Part shown: piece by piece, positions 59,211 to 64,000 of the stretch | Layout: each line of letters begins with the position of its first letter | Position numbering within the stretch: position 1 is the first letter of the stretch | NCBI GenBank assembly: GCA_013140455.1 | Contig: JABFSU010000017.1 | Location: forward strand, 34,467 to 98,466 | Direction: 5' to 3' | Length of the DNA: 64,000 nucleotides | Source of the DNA: Nitrospira sp. | GTDB lineage: Bacteria; Nitrospirota; Nitrospiria; Nitrospirales; Nitrospiraceae | The notes under the pieces: model-generated | Told to the model about the DNA's origin: nothing | The model's database searches: none | Seen by the model: the letters and a program-made list of their open reading frames with translations, nothing else | Made by a program: the position numbers and the translations under genes

Positions 59211-61273
59211 TTTACCTTGGTGCCCGGTTCCACTTCTTCCAGAATGGTCGCGAGGCCGCGCACTTCGCTGTCGCCGGCGGCCAGGACCATGCCCTGCGAC
59301 TCGATACCCATGAGCTTCGCCGGTTTCAGGTTCGCGACGATGACGATCATCTTGCCGACGAGCGCCTCCGGCTCATACTTCTTGCCGATGCCCGCCACGA
59401 TCTGCCGCTGCTCGGTGCCGAGTGAGACCTGGAGCTTCAGCAGTTTCTCCGACTTCGGCACGCGTTCGGCGCTGATGACTTTCGCCGTCTTCAGCTGAAT
59501 TTTCATGAAGTCGTCGATGGTAATCTGGGGCGGCGCGGCCGCTGCGGGCGCTGCAGCTGGTGTTGCCGGAGTTACGGTTGTCGCTGCCGGGGTCGTCGGG
59601 ACTGCGGCGGGAACGGGTTGCGGGGTCGCGGGTGTGTCGCTCACTGGTTTGGCTCCTTTTTTCGATGAGTCTTTCGGTGTCTTCGTCGCATCTTTTGCGG
59701 TGGCCGTCTTTGTGTCTGCGGCGATCTCGATACGCGGGAACAGTGGCGCTCCCTTGGCGATCGGGAGATCGGCCGCTGGGCTGTCCCACTGATAGGCGGA
59801 GGCCGGGATGGCCTTGGAAAAGTCGAAGTGGTAGCCGAGTTGCCGGGCCAGTTGTTCCGTTGTCTGCGGCATGAACGGATGGAGCGAGACGGCCAGCAGG
59901 CGCAAGGCGCGGGCGGCGTTGTTGAGGACGGTCTTCAGCTTCGGCGCATCGTCGGGATTTTTGGCCAGCTTCCAGGGTGCGGCTTTGTCGATGTATTCGT
60001 CGCAGAGGCTGGCGAGTTCACCGATCGCCTGCAGATTGTCGCGGAAGGTTAATGCGCTGAAGCCCCGTTCCAACGTCGCCGGTAATTGCGTGGCGGCCTG
60101 GGCGATCTTCTCTTCGAGTTCCGGGAGCGCGGGCGGGCCGCTGGCCGGAATCTTCCCGTCCGCGAAGCGCTCGATCATCGTGAGGGTGCGGCTGAGCAGA
60201 TTGCCGATGCCGTTGGCCAGGTCGCTGTTGATGGTGGTGACCATCGCGGTTTGTGAGAAATCTCCATCCTGCCCGAAGGGCACTTCGCGCAAGAGGAAGT
60301 AGCGGAAGGCATCGACACCGTAGGTCTCGACCATCTTGTTGGGATCGACGACGTTGCCGCGGCTCTTCGACATCTTCTCGCCGTCCACGGTCCACCAGCC
60401 ATGCGCGAAGATGGTTTCCGGCAGCGGCAGGTTCAGCGCCATCAACATCGTCGACCAATAGACGGCATGGGTCGTGAGAATGTCTTTGCCGACGAGATGG
60501 ACGGAGGCCGGCCAGTACCGATCGACTGAGGGTGTCGCCAGTTTGTATTCCAATGCGGAGATGTAATTCACCAGCGCATCGAACCAGACGTAGGTGACGT
60601 ACTCGTGATCGAAGGGCAACTCGATGCCCCATGAGAGGCGCGATTTCGGTCTGGAGATCGACAGGTCGCCGAGCTTCTGGGTGGTCAGGAACCCCAGGAC
60701 TTCGTTGCGGCGGGATTCGGGCCGGATGAAGTGCGGGTGCTGCTTGATGTGGTTGATGAGCTGTTCTTGATACTGCCCCATCTTGAAGAAATAGTTGTGC
60801 TCGCTGAGCTGTTCGATGGGGCGTTTACAGTCGGGGCATACTCCTCCCACGACATCTTTTTCGGTCCAGAATCGCTCGTCGAACGTGCAGTACCACCCAG
60901 TATATGAGTCTTTATAAATCAGCTGTTTATCATATAACTCTTGAAGGAAGAGTTGAACGACTTTCTTGTGCGGCGCATCGGTGGTGCGGATGAAGGCATC
61001 ATTCGAAATGTTCAACCGCTTCCAGAGGTCTTGGAACTGCGGCGCCAGCTTGTCGCAATGGGCCTGCGGATCGATGCCGGCTTTGGCTGCGGCCTGCTGT
61101 ACTTTCTGGCCATGTTCGTCGAGACCGGTCAGGAACATGACGTCGCGACCCCGCAAGCGCCAGTAGCGCGCGAGCACGTCGGCGGCGACAGTGGTGTAGG
61201 CGTGGCCGATGTGCGGCACATCGTTCACGTAGTAAATCGGCGTCGTGATGTAGAGCGTATTTTGATCTCGCAT
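59207..61273 (-). CDS. metG: Methionyl-tRNA synthetase
   Basis: A 688-residue MetRS. YYVNDVPHIGHAYTTVAADV contains the HIGH motif, CPDC with nearby residues forms the zinc knuckle, and GEKMSKSRGNVVDP is the KMSKS loop. The catalytic part is followed by an anticodon domain, an Ala/Pro/Thr-rich linker of about 60 residues (near 525-585; for example TPATPQPVPAAVPTTPAATT) and a C-terminal tRNA-binding OB domain (IDDFMKIQLKTAKVISAERV). The linker is unusually long. Normal otherwise. Confidence 0.95.
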   Translation of the reverse strand: MRDQNTLYITTPIYYVNDVPHIGHAYTTVAADVLARYWRLRGRDVMFLTGLDEHGQKVQQAAAKAGIDPQAHCDKLAPQFQDLWKRLNISNDAFIRTTDAPHKKVVQLFLQELYDKQLIYKDSYTGWYCTFDERFWTEKDVVGGVCPDCKRPIEQLSEHNYFFKMGQYQEQLINHIKQHPHFIRPESRRNEVLGFLTTQKLGDLSISRPKSRLSWGIELPFDHEYVTYVWFDALVNYISALEYKLATPSVDRYWPASVHLVGKDILTTHAVYWSTMLMALNLPLPETIFAHGWWTVDGEKMSKSRGNVVDPNKMVETYGVDAFRYFLLREVPFGQDGDFSQTAMVTTINSDLANGIGNLLSRTLTMIERFADGKIPASGPPALPELEEKIAQAATQLPATLERGFSALTFRDNLQAIGELASLCDEYIDKAAPWKLAKNPDDAPKLKTVLNNAARALRLLAVSLHPFMPQTTEQLARQLGYHFDFSKAIPASAYQWDSPAADLPIAKGAPLFPRIEIAADTKTATAKDATKTPKDSSKKGAKPVSDTPATPQPVPAAVPTTPAATTVTPATPAAAPAAAAPPQITIDDFMKIQLKTAKVISAERVPKSEKLLKLQVSLGTEQRQIVAGIGKKYEPEALVGKMIVIVANLKPAKLMGIESQGMVLAAGDSEVRGLATILEEVEPGTKVK

Positions 61274-61309
61274 AACGAGGGGAAGATAGCAGGTTGCCCG
61301 ACGGGATTT

Positions 61310-62338
61310 CTAGGCAGGCGTTCCGGCCGGCGCGAGCCCGAGGGCGTCACGAAGTTTGAGCAGGCAGGATTCCAGAGCCATGTGGAGATTCAAATTGCGC
61401 GTGGCATTCTGTTGCGTGCGTTCGATCTCTTTGATCAGGTCGAGGAGCAGAGTGAGGTCGGTGGTGCGGGCATAGTCCTGGAGTTGGTCCATCTGTTCGA
61501 GGTGGAGAATCTGATCCTGATCGCCGCCGACATGGACGAACAGCAGATCGCGGGCCCAGCGGCTGAGCCACGTCAATGTCTCAATGCCTCGATCGGATTT
61601 GGCGAGGCTCTCGGCCAGCGTCAGGATGGCGCTGATCGACCGAAGCGTGGTGGGAGCCACGATGGCGAGGCATTCGCGTTGCCATTCACGCAGGGCAGCG
61701 ACATCCAACGTGAGGGCTTCGCCGATGCGGCCTTCCGTGACGAGCGCCAGAAGTCGCGCATCTGCCGGCGGGAGTTCCCGCTTGAGAATCACGGCCGCTT
61801 CAACTTGCGTGCGCGCGGGCGTGGTGAAGCGGAGTTGCTGGCAGCGTGAACGGATGGTGATGGGGAGCGCGTTGGGTCTGCTGGTGATCAGGAGAAAGAG
61901 TGCGTGACCCGGGGGCTCCTCCAGCGTTTTCAGCAGCGCATTGGCGGCGCCGATGGTCATGCGGTCGGCTTCATCGATCAGGCAGATCTTCCGCTCGCCC
62001 ATCAGCGGGCGATAGACGAACTGCTGTTCGATTTCTCTGACCTGCTCGATCTTGATGGCGGGATTAGCCAATTCACGGTCGGGATCGATCGCAATAAAGT
62101 CCGGGTGTGTTCGTGCGGCGATTTGCAGGCAGGAGCGGCAGGCACCGCAGCTGTCCAGCGCATCCAGCGACGGTGGCTGTTCGCAGTTCAAGGCCTGGGC
62201 GAGATGGATCGCTGTCAGGCGTTTCCCGATCGCGTCTTCGCCGTGAAAGAGATAGGCGTGTCCCAGCCGGTCGTGCGAGACGGCCGCCTGCAGGACTGCG
62301 ATCGGATGTTCATGACCGGTGATATCGCGAAAGGGCAT
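61310..62338 (-). CDS. holB: DNA polymerase III subunit delta'
   Basis: A 342-residue clamp-loader subunit of the AAA+ family. It starts MPFRDITGHEHPIAVLQAAV, has a Walker A-like GEDAIGKRLTAIHLAQ, the zinc module CGACRSC, and a Walker B/sensor region CLIDEADRMTIGAANALLKT followed by LEEPPGHALFLLITSRPNAL. The ATG at 62338 lies just behind the tmk stop with GGAG at good spacing; the frame is open for 15 more codons. tmk-holB order is common. Confident. Confidence 0.9.
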   Translation of the reverse strand: MPFRDITGHEHPIAVLQAAVSHDRLGHAYLFHGEDAIGKRLTAIHLAQALNCEQPPSLDALDSCGACRSCLQIAARTHPDFIAIDPDRELANPAIKIEQVREIEQQFVYRPLMGERKICLIDEADRMTIGAANALLKTLEEPPGHALFLLITSRPNALPITIRSRCQQLRFTTPARTQVEAAVILKRELPPADARLLALVTEGRIGEALTLDVAALREWQRECLAIVAPTTLRSISAILTLAESLAKSDRGIETLTWLSRWARDLLFVHVGGDQDQILHLEQMDQLQDYARTTDLTLLLDLIKEIERTQQNATRNLNLHMALESCLLKLRDALGLAPAGTPA

Positions 62339-62340
62339 GG

Positions 62341-63015
62341 CTACTTTCTCCGACCTGCTTGCGGCAGGCGCGTCTCCAGCCAATCGAACACAAGCGTGCG
62401 TACTGCTGCGGCAATCCTGTCGGGGGTTCGCGCGGCGTTGATCGGCTTGATGCGCCGGGGTTCTTTGCGGGCGAGTTGCAGAAACCCGGAGCGGACGTTT
62501 TCGTGAAAGCGCTTGGTTTCCCGATCCAGCCGGTTCTGCCCTGCGGTGTCGCGTTGCCGCCGGCGCAGGCCGGTGGCCACGGGAAGGTCGAAGAGGAGGG
62601 TCAGGTCCGGAGTCAGGCCGCCGGTGGCCCAGTGGTTCATCGTGCGCAATGTTTTCAGGTCCAGTCCTCGCGCGTAGCCTTGATAGGCCAGGGTGGAATC
62701 GACAAACCGGTCGCAGATTACGATCGCGCCCTGCTGCAGGGCCGGCGCGATCACGTGGTCTACGTGCTGGCGGCGCGCCGCGAGAATCACAAAGGCTTCC
62801 GTTTCCGCGGCCAGGGACTCAGCGGTATTGTTGAGTAGCACGGCGCGAAGCTGCTCGGCTGCCGGTGTACCGCCTGGTTCCCGTGTCAGCAGCACGGCAT
62901 GACCTTCGGTTCGAAGTGTCTCTGCCAGGCGAGCAGCTTGGGTCGATTTCCCGCTCCCCTCGGTGCCTTCCAGCGTGATGAAGATGCCCGCTGTATGACT
63001 GCGTCGTTTCGCCAC
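62341..63015 (-). CDS. tmk: Thymidylate kinase
   Basis: A 224-residue dTMP kinase. The P-loop is ITLEGTEGSGKSTQAARLAE, the DRX motif is CDRFVDSTLAYQGYARGLDL, and LLTREPGGTPAAEQLRAVLL carries the substrate-binding region. A LID-type segment RRRQRDTAGQNRLDRETKRF follows. It supplies dTDP for DNA synthesis and for dTDP-sugars of the rml pathway. The stop precedes holB by two bases. Confident. Confidence 0.95.
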   Translation of the reverse strand: MAKRRSHTAGIFITLEGTEGSGKSTQAARLAETLRTEGHAVLLTREPGGTPAAEQLRAVLLNNTAESLAAETEAFVILAARRQHVDHVIAPALQQGAIVICDRFVDSTLAYQGYARGLDLKTLRTMNHWATGGLTPDLTLLFDLPVATGLRRRQRDTAGQNRLDRETKRFHENVRSGFLQLARKEPRRIKPINAARTPDRIAAAVRTLVFDWLETRLPQAGRRK

Positions 63016-63261
63016 GAGTGGTTCCTGTCACCGGTTCAGAATTCGCCGCGATCGTAATGCCATGCCCACTGAATAGCAAGAACGGTCGGGCCGGCCTCGG
63101 TGCGGTTCTGCCCGGATCGAGTCGGGATCATTTGATCTTGCCGCTGCCATTATCTTTTTCATGTAACCCATTGAAAATAGCCATAAATGGATTGCGACAC
63201 CTGGGGAATCTCTGTATGATGAGCCACCACATTATAGAGCCTCATTTAAGACCTAGTTGGC

Positions 63262-63930
63262 ATGCTGAAAACCTTGTTGAAACGATACTTTCTGACGGGT
63301 CTGCTCGTCATTACCCCGATTTGGGGGACGATCCTCATTTTGAAAGCCCTCTTTGTCACGGTAGATGGCATTTTGGGCGAGACGGTGGCCCGGTGGGTGC
63401 CGGAATACTATGTGCCGGGCTTGGGGATTCTGGCGCTCATTTTGCTGATTTTCTCCGTCGGGCTGTTTGCCGCGAATTTTATCGGCCGGCAGATTGTGCG
63501 GATCTGGGAAGACTGGCTGAATCGTCTGCCGCTGGTTCGCGGGATTTATTCGACACTGAAATCGATGATGGATATTCTCTCGTTTTCTGATCGAGGCTCC
63601 TATCATCGGGTGGTGCTCATTCAGTTTCCCAAGAACGGTCACTATTGTTTTGCCTTTGTCACCGGGATCACCAAATCCGAGACGGCCTCGCTGGCGCAAG
63701 AGCCGTTGATTCACGTCTATGTGCCGACGTCGCCGAATCCCACGTCCGGGTATTTTCTCTTGGTCCCTGAACGTGAAGTCATGTCGGTAGAGATCTCGGT
63801 CGAAGAAGCCATGAAGCTTATCGTCTCAGGCGGGCTCTATACGCCGGCCACCTCGATGGCTTCAGTGCTGAACGCTGATGCGAAGTGGAGCGGGGTGAAG
63901 CAACCGGACGCGGGGGTGACCATCGGATGA
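63262..63930 (+). CDS. DUF502 membrane protein
   Basis: A 222-residue protein of the DUF502 family. Two membrane helices occupy the first 90 residues (YFLTGLLVITPIWGTILILK and LGILALILLIFSVGLFAANF), followed by GRQIVRIWEDWLNRLPLVRG, IYSTLKSMMDILSF and VYVPTSPNPTSGYFLLVPER, which are the family signatures. Function is unknown. The stop overlaps an ATG (ATGA) leading into the next gene. About 245 bases before it hold no gene I can support. Confidence 0.88.
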   Translation: MLKTLLKRYFLTGLLVITPIWGTILILKALFVTVDGILGETVARWVPEYYVPGLGILALILLIFSVGLFAANFIGRQIVRIWEDWLNRLPLVRGIYSTLKSMMDILSFSDRGSYHRVVLIQFPKNGHYCFAFVTGITKSETASLAQEPLIHVYVPTSPNPTSGYFLLVPEREVMSVEISVEEAMKLIVSGGLYTPATSMASVLNADAKWSGVKQPDAGVTIG

Positions 63931-63953
63931 TGCCGCATAAGCAGGAGATGGCC

Positions 63954-64000
63954 ATGGATGGGTTGGGTGTCGTGGTAATGGCGGCCGGGCGTGGCACGCG
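63954..64000 (+). CDS. Start of glmU-like UDP-GlcNAc pyrophosphorylase gene (partial)
   Basis: Only 15 complete codons are in view: MDGLGVVVMAAGRGTR-like residues that form the nucleotide-binding start of a GlmU or related nucleotidyltransferase. AGGAG is well placed before this ATG; an in-frame ATG at 63927 overlaps the upstream stop and is also open. GlmU makes UDP-GlcNAc, the probable precursor for the PglF-like pathway. The gene runs off the window, so assignment is provisional. Confidence 0.55.
   Translation, partial: MDGLGVVVMAAGRGT

Noticed and set aside
60941..61849. 302-codon plus-strand open frame
   Set aside because: It is antisense to metG and holB, which are certain genes, and its protein has no motif.
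1..64000. CRISPR arrays, rRNA, tRNA, insertion sequences
   Set aside because: None seen on reading: no regular spaced repeats of CRISPR size, no cloverleaf with CCA-type features and no transposase. A tRNAscan or Infernal run would settle the RNA genes.

Overview
The window reads as a stretch of chromosome from a Gram-negative bacterium with an LPS-type outer membrane: it has LPS/O-antigen sugar genes, kdsC, a heptosyltransferase homologue, a TonB-dependent receptor and ExbB/ExbD. Base composition is fairly G+C-rich. My best guess is a member of the Nitrospirota (Nitrospira-like), from gene content and protein style. No rRNA or other phylogenetic marker is present to prove it. I saw no rRNA, tRNA, CRISPR array, transposase or integrase.

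Positions 1-28,400 are a polysaccharide region, all on the plus strand. Many neighbours overlap by GTGA or ATGA, so translational coupling is likely. It holds two hexapeptide acyltransferases, a WbiB-like epimerase, nine glycosyltransferases (five GT2, two GT4, one GT25, one GT9), a SAM methyltransferase, and a very large membrane protein that looks like a GT-C-type half fused to a MurJ-type flippase. There is also an ElyC-type DUF218 protein, an O-antigen ligase/polymerase, and a complete set resembling PglF, PglE, PglD and PglC (bacillosamine-type sugar synthesis and transfer to undecaprenyl phosphate). Nucleotide-sugar supply follows: rmlA-like, rmlB, rmlD (no rmlC in view), kdsC, a ManC-type bifunctional enzyme and a phosphomannomutase.

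Positions 28,400-40,100 are mostly housekeeping: a DUF3108 exported protein, fructose-1,6-bisphosphatase, class I aldolase, an HtrA protease, a PIN/TRAM protein, ispD, ispF, cysE, then (minus strand) psiF-like, truA and an AMIN/amidase gene, a yacP-like gene and tatD. A 124-bp imperfect palindrome follows cysE. A second copy with compensatory stem changes lies 13 kb away, behind the TonB-dependent receptor gene.

Positions 40,100-45,300 are a metal-handling region. Two near-identical regulatory modules each carry TTGACA, a Fur-box-like dyad over the -10, a short transcribed segment with the shared 10-mer GAGGCCAGAG at fixed distance from a strong intrinsic terminator, and then metal-related genes. 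The first precedes a TonB remnant, exbB and exbD. The second precedes a Bfd-like ferredoxin and a train of very small genes (two zinc-ribbon proteins, a peroxiredoxin-like protein lacking the peroxidatic Cys, small membrane proteins). A ZIP transporter lies between. I propose that the modules encode a pair of Fur-controlled small RNAs or attenuator leaders; this is the most novel signal in the window.

Positions 45,400-53,700 hold DAHP synthase, a His-rich exported protein, a TonB-dependent receptor, a secreted TonB C-terminal-domain protein, a PAP2 phosphatase, a COG0523 GTPase, a CDF exporter and a phosphoesterase; several of these point to zinc or cobalt handling. Positions 53,700-57,700 are accessory: an orphan membrane protein, and an AraC-type regulator, SDR and cupin lying between a truncated and an intact copy of the 3' end of a methyltransferase gene. 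The rest is that exported methyltransferase, an exported unknown, metG, holB, tmk, a DUF502 gene and the first codons of a glmU-like gene.
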